The position numbers and the translations under genes were made by a program. A stretch of 64,000 nucleotides of DNA, taken from the NCBI GenBank assembly GCA_946406115.1, contig OX291544.1:32009521-32073520 (forward strand), given 5' to 3'. This DNA comes from Apoda limacodes (Eukaryota; Arthropoda; Insecta; Lepidoptera; Limacodidae). Below the pieces are notes generated by a model. The model ran no database searches and was not told the DNA's origin. It worked only from the letters and a program-made list of their open reading frames with translations. Shown here one piece after another: positions 1-11,910 of the stretch. The first letter of the stretch is position 1, and each line of letters starts with the position of its first letter.

Positions 1-714
1 CCTAATTGTTTAGTAATTGATATAGTTCCCCGAGCAACTCTTTGATACTGTTCCCAAGATAAAAGATACTATTTTATTGTGCTGTGTTTGCGGTACTATT
101 ACCGGGTATATGTTTTAACTTGCAAAGCAAGTACTGGGATTATTTTTAATAACAAAAAAAAACATTCCTTTTTACAGGGTTAAAGTAATTAACGGGCAAT
201 ACTGATTTTAACTAGGACAGTTATGTAAAATAATATGGACTTATTGAAGATACGCTTACTCCCATTTTTACACGCACTGTTTTTATACATGTAACCAGGC
301 CTGTAGTCAGCACTTATCTTCTTCTACCACAATATTTTTTGAGAAAGCGAAAAATATTAAACAAATAACGTGTACTTAATTTGGCATATTTCTAATAGTT
401 TAATTTTTATTTAAGTTTAGAAATATTTTTTTATTTTGAAACTTTCGTAGGGCCCCCTATTGCCTGCCTTATACTAAATTTAAATCGGTGTAATAGTTCT
501 ACCGAAACCGTTGTACCACGCAATATTATTCACTCACCTAATATAATATCATATTAATATTTTAATAATTATAATAATTACCTTATATTTACCTTACTCC
601 GACATAATGCATATTTTGTACTTAATGTCTTCAAGTGCTGTCTTATGATATTGAAAGGAGAAATACAAAAGGGACCTCAATAAGTTGTCCCAAAAACTCT
701 CCACTCGGTATAGG
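1..714. other. Upstream non-coding DNA, nothing recognised
   Basis: AT-rich sequence with no open frame resembling a known protein and no repeat shared with the rest of the window that I could see. It lies about 4 kb upstream of the first supported exon. Confidence 0.5.
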
Positions 715-1365
715 AGTGCGCAAATCAACAAAGTTGACACCAAACTTAATGAAGCGATGCGATGTATATCCGGGACCGTGAAATCCACGCCGTTACATTG
801 ACTCCCGGCTCTGAGCCACATAGCCCCTCCGCACCTACGACGGAAACACGCCCTAAGAAGAGAGGTGGAAAAGATCGAATCCCGGCCAACACTACTTGTT
901 CACAAGGACGTCGTCTACCCACCATCACACAGACTGAAGACAAGACATCACCGGTACGCATCCGCTCAGGCACTCAGACATTTCCAAATTAACGAACGCT
1001 GGAAAGTAGAGTGGAGCGAGGCTATAATGAATGGCTTCTATGCTCAGAGCACTGACCCTACATCCAAACCAAAAGGCTTCAAAATGCCAAGTAAACTCCG
1101 GTGGCGTCTTAATAGAATTAAAACAGGACACGGTCGACGCAACTTCAGGTCAGACAGCGCACTCTGCGACTGCGGCGAGGAAGTCCAGACCATGGAACTC
1201 ATTATACAGCGATACCTTGTTCACGCGTACCCGGGCTCATGCAGCGACGCGGATGATCTAACACCTATCTTCATCGATTGGCTACGAGACCTTAACATTG
1301 ATATATAATTCTTTCCTTTTAAATCTTGACATGTTTAATTTATAAAATAAATAAATGACATTGAA
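715..1365 (+). mobile_element. Jockey-group LINE, 3' end of ORF2 plus 3' UTR
   Basis: The plus strand encodes the C-terminal tail of a non-LTR retrotransposon ORF2 protein. From about 715 the frame reads like the usual segment before the tail (MRCISGTVKSTP, then LSHIAPPHLRRK). After a small frameshift the frame from 865 to 1308 is open and ends with a cysteine/histidine-type motif (CDCGEEVQTMELII) and FIDWLRDLNIDI. The normal family motif has a histidine where MELII stands, so the copy is mutated. An AT-rich tail with AATAAATAAAT follows. The reverse transcriptase core is missing, as in a 5'-truncated insertion. It is not a host gene. The clade is inferred from the tail motif only. Confidence 0.75.
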
Positions 1366-2248
1366 CTCATTAAAGCTGCCCATAAGTAAGTGATAAGTAT
1401 AACTTATATATAAGAATGGTTCATTTATTTTATTATCACTACTTGAGAAAAACGCACCATTTTTTTTATAAAAGTATCATCATCAATACGAATTTGAGTA
1501 AACAATTACCTACAAAGGCGGAATACATTTTACGCGGATTGTATTTTTTCACGTTTTTTTTATACAGCTAGTTTCTTGTTCATACAATATTCTTGATCGA
1601 TCTCTATAATACATATTCTAAATTGAAATCACTTTGTGTCCCTAGGGAGTCAAAGTGCAACTTTATCCCTATTTACGAGGAACCAACCAGCTCTTTTTGA
1701 ATGGATGTGATAAAAAGTAACTTCCGAAACTGAATAAAACTGTTGTGGGAAATTGGCTTCATATCTACAAAGCGTTGATAATTAGGCAATTGGACAGTAC
1801 ATACCAAATATTATTATTTGTCGTGAATAAGGCTTCTGTCCACTGTTTTAGGAGCAATCAAAACAAACGACATAACGTTGTTGCAGTGGAGCTGATCCAG
1901 GCAGAAACAGTAACAGTGTTACAAACCATTAACTTTGTTAGCCTTTTGGCGTCTAAAGGCTACCAACGGGAAAAATGTCTTTAAGGTACATAACAAAAAA
2001 TAATTGGCCAATAGGTACTTGTTTATCTGCAACATCAGAACAGTATTTTAAAATTAAAGTCAGTAATCTTACGAATTTACGCGACATATACACAAAAAAG
2101 ATCAGGATAAAGGGCTGTACCCCTCCTTAAAACAAATTTAGGGAAAATGTAGGAAATATAACCATAATGGAAACATTTTAGACATGTTTCAAAATATAAT
2201 TTGTTATAATATTATTTAAAATTACCATATTTTACAAGTTGCATATTC
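1366..2248. other. Non-coding DNA, nothing recognised
   Basis: AT-rich spacer between two LINE remnants. The frame at 1745-1984 has no recognisable motif and looks like chance. Confidence 0.45.
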
Positions 2249-2830
2249 CACCTGGCCAGGGGGCGATCCAAAGGCCTACGGTTCTGTGACAGATGTGACC
2301 ACCCCACTGCCAGTTCCGCTTGTTCATTGTTGAGATATGACGTTGACATTAGTTCTTCGTCGCTCGTCTTCGTTGTCGGACCTTCTCATTTCTAGTCATT
2401 TTCTTCAAATAACCACAAATCATAGCTCGCTGAGTGAATTTATTGTAGATAAATACTATTGTCAGAGCCTACGGCGTTAGTCATGTCGGACAATACACAT
2501 TAATTGAAGACCTTGGGGCATGGACCAGACCTAAGTTTTCGAATGCCGCCCAACCTTACTGAATTCTTCTGTCTGCTTCCTTATCAGTAGTTTTTACCTA
2601 GTGCAATTGTCTGATCTAGATAAACGTACTCTTGAACGAACAGCTTCGATTGTGAAGTTTTCGAGGACCACTGGACTCAAGTTAACGTGTACATTATGTG
2701 CACTCGTCTAGAAGAGCAGTTGGGGCTTTTGAGCATTTTTTACATATCCTGCAGAGATTCAGCTATCACTATGATGTCCTCTACAAATCGAAGGTGGGAG
2801 ATGAACTTACCGTCCGTGACTTTTCCAGTC
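2249..2830 (-). pseudogene. RTE-type LINE reverse transcriptase, C-terminal half, degraded
   Basis: Read on the minus strand, this stretch gives disconnected but ordered pieces of an RTE-clade reverse transcriptase. They are a mutated catalytic box (HLRFVEDIIVIAESLQDM, expected F/YADDI), then YVYLDQTIALGKN, then a tail similar to the WQWAGHIARR block of these elements (WQWGGHICHRT). Stops and frameshifts separate the blocks. This is a dead copy upstream of the host gene. Family membership rests on remembered motifs and block order. Confidence 0.7.
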
Positions 2831-4806
2831 CAGTGTTCTGAAAATAAATATAGATATATTCATTAATTATTCATTAATTTAACTATTTGAGTAACTAAGC
2901 TACAGTTTTTTACTAATTTCCACCAAAAAATGCTTAGCTCTCTTGTAAGTTCAAAGATGAAAACTCTTAATAGAAGTAGAATTCATGACATAAATAATCT
3001 TAAAGTATTTCAAGAATGAGACTACAGAGGTTGATGTAAAATTACATTTGTTACTTTTTTAATCATCCGAAGGTTGACCTACTAGGTCCAGCCAGCTAGG
3101 TGCACTAATATCCCGGTTTCTGCAAACCCTACTTGCGGAATAGCAATTCTTGTGGTCCTTCTGTACCCATTTATTTTGTAACTAAATCTTAAAATACGTC
3201 TAAGCGCCTCTGAAGAAATGCTGAGATAAGTTACTTGAAATTAATTGGTTTTTTTCAAACCTCAAGTTATCATTCTGTATAATTATCTGTTAAATTATAA
3301 CCAAAGTTATTTTGGAAAGTTTCGTAAAAATATTTTTTAGTTTCGTAAAAAGTTTCAGTTTGCTAAATTTGATGTTATTTTATTTTTGGCAAGCTGTGCT
3401 CGCGGCATAGGATTGTTGTACATCAACTTTTTAATTATTGTTAAGAAGTTTTCTATAACAGGAGCTATAAAAGCTATTTGTATTGTATATTTCATTTAAA
3501 TCCGTCTAGCTGGTGCAGCCTGAAGCAGGAACAAACGCACAAACTTTGTCTTTTTTCTGATGAATCTTATTGTTTTGTATTGGATAAAAAATATTTATAT
3601 ATTCTTAGTAATAAAACTTGACCCTTTTGTTATTCTCCGTGTACCTAATACATCCGGAATCTCAAAAATCAAAATATAAATAAACCCAATTCCTTCATAA
3701 GTTTGTTTTAACTTTTTTCGCTGAAAGTTCTTGTTTTTGATATTTATGGCTCAACCCAGGGGGTATAGCGCAGCATTATTCGGAGAACTTTTTCCAGGTA
3801 AACCTAGATTCATATTCGAATACCTTATGAATCGAGATTACCAAGTTCCTCGTTTACAATGTTTCCCGTCACAAATATCCACGTTAAACGATCACAGAAA
3901 CAGTATTACGGTAGAAACATAACGTAAATGGCAACAAGTCAAATATCTCATATTTCATAGATGCGAATGAAATATGTTTTGCGCAGAGTGTGTGTACTGT
4001 GTAGGCATACGTCCGTTCGTTCAGGTCGAAATAACGCATCGACTGTAACGACTTTACGCACAAAACGTCCATGCTTCTTATGGAGACTTTAAAGACCTGC
4101 GTGTACTAAACAGGGAAAGCGTCAATCTCAAATCTTGTCAAGACACAGTTAACCGCCCCTTTCTCGGATACGAGAAACGATGAGCTACCTGAAAATACTA
4201 AAATTCACTTTGGAAGAACTTGGCTTCGCCTCGTCCTTTCAATATTACTCGCACTTACATTTATGTCAGCTTGGACAGTAATGTGTAATTATAACTAAAT
4301 TAATTTTCAACACATAAAAAACTTACATAGCTTACATAAATACATATAGCTTTTCATCCCCCCGACCGACCTCCGCATGGGCGTAAAACCATAGTTAGGC
4401 GGCCTCGGCACGTACTCCGCTTTTCACCGCTTTTTTTTAAAGTTTTGGCAAAGAAATCTTCAAAATCCTAAGTGCTATTAGTTTACCACTTTGCTTTGCT
4501 AAAGCATTGCTTTAGACCCTGAAAAAACGCATTTTTTAATAACTAAGATGTGAATATAAACTATTAATTTACTTCATGTATTTCGATGAAAAAAACAGTG
4601 AATTGCGATGCTTAGTTACATGTCGCGTCATCCTTGTTTTTACAGTTTCTTAGTAATGCCCCTTAAAAAACAGACATTCATGAAAATTTTATTAGTAGTT
4701 AGGACTAGGATTTACAAGACATCAAGATGGCGCGTTTTCTCTGTCGTGTATACGCAGACCCTTGAATTGTGTACGGGCGTCCTGAGTGCAGCAGTACTCA
4801 AAGTCG
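2831..4806. other. Upstream non-coding DNA of the NDRG-like gene
   Basis: Mostly AT-rich. I see no repeat shared with the rest of the window and no convincing frame; the one at 3731-3922 has no motif. A slightly GC-richer stretch (about 4360-4425) lies about 450 bp before the first exon and could be regulatory, but no specific site is recognisable. Confidence 0.4.
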
Positions 4807-4886
4807 TTCAGTCCCTCCTGCGAGTTAGTCGCGTGCCCTGGACTTGGTATCCACCCGATCTGATCTCGAGTCGTGACATCTCCACT
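4727..4886 (+). promoter_or_regulatory. Candidate promoter and 5' UTR of the NDRG-like gene
   Basis: The 160 bases before the proposed start codon are clearly GC-richer than their surroundings. They contain an arthropod-type initiator match, TCAGTC, at 4808-4813. That would give a 5' UTR of about 77 bases. I see no TATA box at the right distance and no good downstream promoter element at +28. The transcription start is inferred, not shown. Confidence 0.3.
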
Positions 4887-4913
4887 ATGCCCGACGACGA
4901 CAAAACTGTCCAG
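4887..4913 (+). CDS. NDRG-like protein, coding exon 1 (residues 1-9)
   Basis: The exon encodes MPDDDKTVQ and is followed by a donor (CAG|GTATGTG). It ends in phase 0, which fits exon 2, and the joined sequence aligns with the variable N-terminus before the conserved GDI block of NDRG proteins. The ATG at 4887 was chosen because it sits about 77 bases after a possible initiator and gives a short acidic N-terminus. The frame stays open upstream to an ATG at 4608, so an N-terminal extension of 93 residues is formally possible if transcription starts further left. Alternative first exons inside the 36-kb intron cannot be excluded. Confidence 0.55.
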
Positions 4914-5204
4914 GTATGTGCTTGCTGTCTTGTAACATCGTGTAGATAAGTGCCGTCCCAATTTGTTAAAGAAAAAAGTTAACCTTTTGAATTTATATTT
5001 AATAATTGACTTTTTACAGATTTCGTAGTTGATGAATAAGATATTTTTTTTTAATGTTTCAGTTTGTTTTAGGTTTGTTGGTTTTAGTTTATTGTCGGTG
5101 CTTAAAGTTTAAAATGGTTATTAAATAAATTATTTTTGCATTTTAACACAATTTGTGTAGGAAGAGAAACTAGCGTAATTTTTTTTTAAATATACAATAG
5201 TTAT

Positions 5205-5345
5205 TTGTTATGCAAGGCTGGAAAGTTACTTTTTCGCGTGATTGCCTATATTGAATACCGAACGAGTGGTTCAAAATTGAATCATGAGCAAAGCGAGGGA
5301 TTCTAACGCACGAAACCCAAAAAAAATCCAGCCGTGCGAAACACA
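5205..5345 (+). repeat. Dispersed repeat 'GCAAGGCTGG', copy 1
   Basis: About 120 bases from TTATGCAAGGCTGGAAAGTT onward recur at 21812-21935 in the same orientation, with shared blocks such as TATTGAATACCGA and AAAATTGAATC.TGAGCA. No coding capacity or terminal structure was recognised, so the family is unclassified. Confidence 0.6.
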
Positions 5346-6690
5346 CAATTTTTTACATACTACAGGGAGGAAATATATATTTACTTATGAATGGAACAAG
5401 TATACATATTATTAATAGTTTAATTTATTGTATTGAAATATGATAACAGCATTATATGCCTCTGAAATAGGTTGAGCGTCTTTTGTATGTCTGCATGTAA
5501 ACAGTCAACAGTCAACAAATTGCAAACTCAGAGGTAGGTACTTACCTATTTTTCGCGGGTAAACTTAGGTATTTTACGTCTCTGGTGGGGTGAGTCATGT
5601 TTTCCAATTATTCACTTTAAGTTTATTGAGTAAAAGTAATATGTTTGTAGTAAAATCAACCAACATGATGTACCATATATATATATAGTACTGAACTTAC
5701 ATATCTATGGATTTACCTACTACGTATTTCCAAATAAATGTTTCTTTTCTTTTTCTTTTTTTTAAGGTGTGTTCCGAATTTGCACCATGCCAATTTAAAA
5801 ACTCTTAGAACAAAAATTATACTTAAAACCTATTTATTCTTGTTATATTTGATAATTTAACTAACAACAATAAATTATCCATTAATTTAATTAAACAAAA
5901 CATTATCTTTAATGCAATAGTATCAAAAATTACACTAAAGTGTTATTAATAGATCACTTTTGTATAAAGTAGTAAGGCGGAACCGCATTTCGAACAGTTT
6001 CATTGTTTGTTTTTGTAGAATATAAAAATATCCTTTGCGCGCAAGCGGATAAAGTAGGCTTTTCCACGCAGATTTTAAACGATAAAGTGAGCCTTTCCAA
6101 GCAAGTGAGATGAAAAATATATTTTTTTGCTATTACGGATTTTACTTTAACATAGTTTAACATAGTTTGCCAAGAAAATGACTGTAACTTACGGACAGAT
6201 ATGACGAAACTATAAATGAGTTCCTTATTTCACTACAAAAATTTTAAAAACGTCTTGTGAAACAAAAAATAATGAAAGCGTTTTCATCCTTGCACCTGTC
6301 GCAGAGCAAAGCTTGTCGGGATTATTTTGTCTATTGTTAAGCGTTAGAGAGCTTAACGGAAGTTCTAAGTTGATGTCGAGCAAAGGTTATTTTACTTTCA
6401 GAGGCAATCAGAGTCATCGATATGAAAAAAAACATATCAATGACCAGAGGCGAGTTTACAAAGTGAAAATTCCCTGATATTTTTAAGACTTTTCAGAGAC
6501 TTTGTTTTCTTGCTACTTAACATAACATTCTATCTATTGTCGATAAGAGCATTTCTTTTAATGCGTTGATAAACGTATTTATATTCTTATTTTGTCAACA
6601 GTCAACTTGTAACAAACAGACAATATTTAAAGAAAAAATGGGTGAAGTGCGGGTTCTACTCGTGCACCGAGGCTTCTGTAGGAACTAAAT
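5346..6690. other. Intronic DNA without recognised genes
   Basis: AT-rich, with a short TA run at 5677-5688. Near 6640-6690 a short piece resembles the dispersed GGTTCCGTA repeat of Lepidoptera (AAGTGCGGGTTCTACTCG, then CACCGAGGCTTCTGTA). Nothing else was recognised. Confidence 0.4.
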
Positions 6691-6698
6691 AAGTTTTT

Positions 6699-7500
6699 AA
6701 TAGTTATTTATGATATGAGTGCGGCAAGTTGGTTATACAAACTAGTAGGCGAATGTCGAGGGCTAACCATAGTCACGAGTTTGTAAATACCAATTCCGAA
6801 AGAGTGTCATTCAACGTTTTTCAACACATTTGCGAGAAAGCAGTATAATTTACTGGTAATCTTTGTTTATTTTAAACTTTAAAGTAAACAAAGATTTCAA
6901 AAACGTACCTTCATTAATAAATATTTTTTATGTGGCGCATTATCTAGGAATTATTCTAATATGCAGTGAAATTTAAGATTTTTTGCTTGTATAGCCATCT
7001 GACTGTCGTTTCAAAAATACGTGTAACTAGGTACTCCAATAAATCTATGTCATTGTTGGATTTAAGTGTGCTTTTCAACATCGAATATATTGACCATAAT
7101 GAGGACGGCTTACACTTCACACGTACTTCATTTAAATAAGCCGTTAAAACATTTTTGAGAATTATTGAGTATTTCTTCGAGTTTTCCATGATATTAAATT
7201 ATTGTGAGGCAATAAAAAAAGCGATTTTGGCGGTAAGAGTCCATTTTCTGCAATTTGCGCTACATTATATATTTCAGGTGGAGTAGATTCCATATTAATA
7301 TCGAATTCCTCGCTTGAACTAATTATTTTATAAATAGATATCAGTCGGAAAGTCTTAACAATCTTTTTCTAATGTGACAATTGCGCGCATTTGCAAATGG
7401 CGCCACATGCGGGTGGTGATAATTGGAACTACATCTTTTGCCTCTTTTTTTCTTTCAGTATTAAATGAGTCAAACGTATAGATCAAAAGCGTTTCCAAGG
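6699..7500 (-). mobile_element. Crypton-like tyrosine-recombinase element, copy A (truncated)
   Basis: This segment is the reverse-complement counterpart of 27935-29192. On the minus strand it carries the N-terminal part of a protein resembling insect Crypton-type (DUF3504-like) tyrosine recombinases. Blocks in order are SSSEEFDINMES, EIYNVAQIAENGLLPPKS, SWKTR, and KPSSLWSIYSMLKSTLKSNN (within the open frame 6956-7189). Only the core-binding N-terminal region is present; no catalytic Arg/His/Tyr block was found. The initiator ATG is lost in this copy. Homology stops at about 7500, where another inverted-repeat element begins, and at about 6699. Family assignment rests on the LWSIYSML block and is moderately sure. 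Confidence 0.65.
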
Positions 7501-8082
7501 AGAACTGCAAATCGATGTAGAGTTTAGCCGTTTGGCACACAATTTGAAAAATATTAAAATTTAATATTTTTTTGATTTTTTAAATACACTTAAATAACAC
7601 CAGTAAACAGAAGCAGCAGGGTACAGTACAGTTCACATAAAGTCTCATAAAGATCTGAAGTTTAAGGAACCGTTCCACATTGCAATATTCAAAAAAATAC
7701 TAAATTTCAATATTTTCCAAATTGCTTTCAGGGGGTTAAAAATAAGGATATAAACTATCATTTAAGGTATATATTAGAGCAAAATACTGAGCCGTCTTCT
7801 ACCTGGAGGGGTCTAAACTTGGTATGTTTTGAAATACTGTTTGGATTTTAAGAAACAAAGTAGCCCAAAGGTAATAGTTAGGTTAGGTAGGAAGCCCTTT
7901 CATTTGACATCCCACACGACGGGTTTCTGAAAAAATTTTTTTTTAATCCCATACAAAGAATTGATGACACCATAACCTTAAAAATAAGGGAAATATTTTG
8001 AGGAACTGCGGCTCAAAATTTTTGTTTTGCCCTAAAGTACCTGTGTGCCAAACGGCTAAACTCTACATCTATTTGCAGTTTT
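7501..8082. mobile_element. MITE-like element with 40-bp terminal inverted repeats
   Basis: The arms at 7501-7540 and 8043-8082 are inverted copies that agree at 38 of 40 positions (core GTGTGCCAAACGGCTAAACT). About 500 bases without coding capacity lie between them. The left arm starts exactly where homology to the Crypton-like copy ends, so this element may have inserted into, or recombined with, that copy. The superfamily is unknown. Confidence 0.6.
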
Positions 8083-8139
8083 CGAGCGAAATTGTCGTTG
8101 CACACCTGCCACTAACAGTGTTAATAAGAAAAGAGCCCA

Positions 8140-8411
8140 AGAAAATTAATGTATATAGCTGAAATCAGATTGGTCAAGATGTTCAACGTCGATTACGTAA
8201 TGGTACAAATTCAAGTTCGCAGCAATCTCTGTCACTTAGTAACTATCGAGTTTCTTGCCGGATTCTTCTCGGTAGAAATCAACAACATTGTGAACCGGCG
8301 GGAAGGTGGGAGGGTTCAAAAAATAATATTTTATAACTTTGACGATTCAAAAGTGATTGTAAAATCCTTATTTGAATAAACCATTTTGACTTTGACTTTG
8401 ACTTTGACTTA
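8140..8411 (+). mobile_element. LINE 3' end with (TTTGAC)n tail
   Basis: The block TTTCTTGCCGGATTCTTCTC, then AACCGGCGGGAAG and CTTATTTGAATAAACCATTT, is the familiar 3' end of a lepidopteran LINE. It ends in a short tandem tail of GACTTT units at 8388-8411. Simple-repeat tails are common in RTE- and CR1-type elements. The open frame at 8149-8379 is part of this and is not a host gene. Confidence 0.6.
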
Positions 8412-9138
8412 GGTCATTTACATAATAGACTCAAATATAGACGTATGCGATTGTATGGACTTAGTAGTTAACAAGTGCAAACACCTATAGTGGGGGCAAT
8501 ATGGGTCGTCGGGAGCCTACGTCGCAACTAATAAACGCTTCGTAAAATGTTTTTGGACAACGATATCGGAGTTCTGGGTGTGTTACACTCACAGACTATG
8601 GTCCGCCAATAATCCGATCTGGAAATCATCAAATTCACGACAAAGCTAGGTCAACAGCACCCGAATCATACCATGGTTAACGTGCTAAGGGGTGAGACAA
8701 TACTATTTGTTATATTTATTGACGATACAAATATTACAATCATTTAGGTGGCATCTCGTCTATTTGTACTTGATATTTAGAATCTAAAACAGAATTTCAA
8801 TAAAAAAATCGATTGTCTAAAATTTCATGTGAGTAAACAAGATAATATTCTCAATTCAGTTCATAACAATACAGATGTCGAAATACTTGCTTTGTCTATT
8901 TGTGTGTACGTACTGTTTGTGTTCAGGTGTACCTATAGGTAGTTCATTTTTTAGATAATGTACTTATCTAAATGTATACTACATAACTGCCTGTGATGGC
9001 CAACCTGAGTGATCTAATCGAAAGTTTGCCGTCTTGGTAACTTTAAAATTCTGTTGATTAATTTCAAATGAAGGTTATTAATATCGGCAGAGTCACTTTT
9101 GGGAGAAAAACTAGCAAAACAAGGTTGAAATTTAAGGC
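8412..9138. other. Intronic DNA, nothing recognised
   Basis: AT-rich spacer between a LINE tail and a TTTA microsatellite. No motif or shared repeat was seen. Confidence 0.4.
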
Positions 9139-9169
9139 TTTATTTATTTATTTATTTATTTATTTATTA
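9139..9169 (+). repeat. (TTTA)n microsatellite
   Basis: A run of TTTA units precedes the degraded LINE at 9.2-10.6 kb. It may be the tail or target of an older insertion. Confidence 0.8.
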
Positions 9170-9229
9170 CATACATACAAAATAACAGGTTACACCCAAA
9201 ACATACAAAACTAGCTTCTGCAAGCGGCT

Positions 9230-10640
9230 ATGCCCGCCCTAAATTTGGTTATGCTACTACACGGTCGGTTATGCGGACGACATTACCATTTTGATTGAAG
9301 GTAACTCAGAAAGCATAATTTGTAATCACATGCAATCAGCCCTCAGAATCCTGAAAGCAATCCAGGGAGCTCATCTCCTCGGCTAATCACGGTAAAAACC
9401 CCGTATAACATTATGTGTAATAATAAAAGGAAAATCCAAATGACGACCATGATAAAACTATATATTTGAGACAGAACTCACGCTGTCCAGTGAATTTAAA
9501 TATCTAGAAGTACTCCTATACCACAAGATGAACTGGAGCAGCCATTTAAACACGAAAATAACCAAAGCGTGCACTACCTTCTGGCAATGTAAAAGACTAA
9601 TAGGCAAATAATGGGACCTCAAACCATCGATAACCCTATGGCTCTACACAGCCATAATCCGAACCATGCTCACGTATGGCGCAGTTTGGTGTCCTCGAAC
9701 TCAACTGAGTACTGACAAGAATAAACTACAAAGTTTGCAAATTCTTGCCTGCCTGAAAACCACAGGCTGTATGAAAATGCAACCATGGCAGCACTAGAGG
9801 TCACACTCAATCCTAAACCCCTATATCTCGTCATACAACAAACAGATGCCATTGCAGCCATACGAATGGAGAAAGAAGGGCTATAGAAACGGGTTACCAG
9901 AATCACTTACGCACATCTCTAGGACATAATAAACGACGAATTCCCAATGATAGATGCGACATGTGAGATTACCCCAAAAACACTTGTCTTTGACAAAAGA
10001 TACCATATCCAACTTCAAGAAGAAGACAGCACCAACATATATGAATTATAAGGATCTACACTGATGGTTCCAAAATAAAGTCTGGAACCGGAGCAGGAGT
10101 CTTCTCACATGATCTGACCATCAATATATCAACAACCCTATGTAGCCACAACACTATATTCCAGGCAAAATATGTTAGGATAAGCGATCTGTCGATACGC
10201 ATTGTCTCCGGCAGCGCCGCTGTGCTACAAGCCCTTAATAACAACTACATCAATAGCGGACTATTCCTGGATTATCACAGTAAGCAAAAAATTGCAGGTA
10301 AGATTCAAGTCATTCTTCAGTGGATACGTGGCCACAGTGGCTCACGGGGCAATGATGCAGCAGATCAACTGGCAAAGATCTGATCTAATCCCTATCAGAC
10401 ACTGAAATAATGGGACCCGAACCGATTTACCGATACCCTTTACCCAAATTAAAATGTGGTTATGTGGCAGAACCATAAAACTGCACAATAACAGTGGGTA
10501 GAACAAAGAGACTGCAGACAAGCTAAGGCTACAGTGCTGTAGTGCGTAGTCCGTGTGTAGAATTTTCATGATGAGTAACAGTAAGTGGACAATAGCAGCG
10601 ACATGGCCAAACTAGACTTTTCAACGCGACGCAATAGTCA
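9230..10640 (+). pseudogene. RNase H-bearing LINE (I/LOA/R1-like), degraded RT and RNase H
   Basis: The plus strand holds ordered pieces of a non-LTR ORF2. The RT catalytic box is GYADDITILI (about 9270). Then come FKYLEVLLYHKMNW, AIIRTMLTYGAVWC, and an RNase H domain with IYTDGSK and GAGVF (about 10050-10110) and WIRGHSGSRGNDAADQLAK (about 10320-10380). Many stops and shifts interrupt it, so it is dead. RNase H is found in I, LOA and some R1-group LINEs and absent from most Jockey and CR1 members, so this is a different lineage from the 25-kb LINE. Confidence 0.82.
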
Positions 10641-11905
10641 TAAAAGAATGAGGGTAGTGAGACATTTTTGGCCCTCACCCCTAGTCACCGCACTGCTCTA
10701 ACTTCCGCAGTTTACTCGTGATGATGGCACAGCAACTGAGCTAAAATATAGGGAACTCATAAAACCAAAATTGGTAAGCCTGTAATACCTACATTATTAT
10801 AAGGATAAGGAAGTTCCTAATGACGGTTAGAAAACACCTAAACAAAGTCTAGTTTAAACGCCAAATTCGAAAATAAGGAAAAGGAAGTACCACCTTAACT
10901 ATGTAAATGGGATAGAGACTTTGTCCTATCTACTTGGGGATTTGTAACATAAATAGAAAATAGGAAAAGCTTTGCTCACGTCAAGTGTTTCAAATAAATT
11001 TTAGTCAAAATCATATTACAATTTACATAATGCTCAAAGAGAGTTTTTTTATACATTTAAAAGCTTTTTACTTTTTTATTTTGTTACTTTCGTTTCCAAG
11101 AAAACTGATGAAAAACGAGGAAAGCCGTTTACCAAGTTTACGAAGGACTCTTAAATAAGAGATCGTAACGTAGTTAGGGACAGGAAGAGACGTAAGTGCT
11201 CTTGTTATGCACGACCGTATCTCCGGGTAAGTTTAGAAGGGCAAAGGTATTGAAGGCTGAATATTAAAAATAAGTTACCGATCAAAGACACAATATTTAT
11301 GATTCCCTACCTGAAAGTATTATTATATTTAATTTTATTACAAAAATCAATTACAATAGTTTACACTAAATTAACATGTACAAAGGACAGACTCATCTCT
11401 CAAAATGGGTTTCTTCCAGTTCACCTTACCTATAAGAAATACTAATTGTACAGTTTTATTGTGTTTAGTGCAAGTGTTACAGTATTTGCTTTGTTTAGTT
11501 TACTTTATATATACGTTTAATTTTAATATTAATTACAATTTTATCGTATTGGTTTTCAAGAGAGAAAAAAATCAAAGCTCGGTAAAAAATATTCAGCCGA
11601 TGTAGAGAATACGAGTATTCATGTATGAACATGGAATGCTTTTAAAGCTATATTAAATATATATGTATTCAAAAACAGACGTTTAGTTTAGGAGCTTTTA
11701 AAACGAATGAATTATTATTTATCGTTTATGTCGGAAAAATTAGCGCAACACGCGGAAAGGTTATTTTTTAAACATTTCAGCGTTTAAAAACAGAATCGCG
11801 CGGGTCATCGATCGACTGCAACGAATATGTTTTCGCGGGAGAGTTTTTGCCGGTACACATGAGTCACATATCCACATCTACATGACTGTTATTCAAACCA
11901 GCACT
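10641..11905. other. Intronic DNA, nothing recognised
   Basis: AT-rich. The frame at 11405-11605 is hydrophobic and tyrosine/asparagine-rich, as expected by chance in AT-rich DNA. No repeats were recognised. Confidence 0.4.
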
Positions 11906-11910
11906 GTCTT

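Noticed and set aside
3731..3922. 63-codon frame upstream of the gene
   Set aside because: No motif, no conservation evidence; expected by chance.
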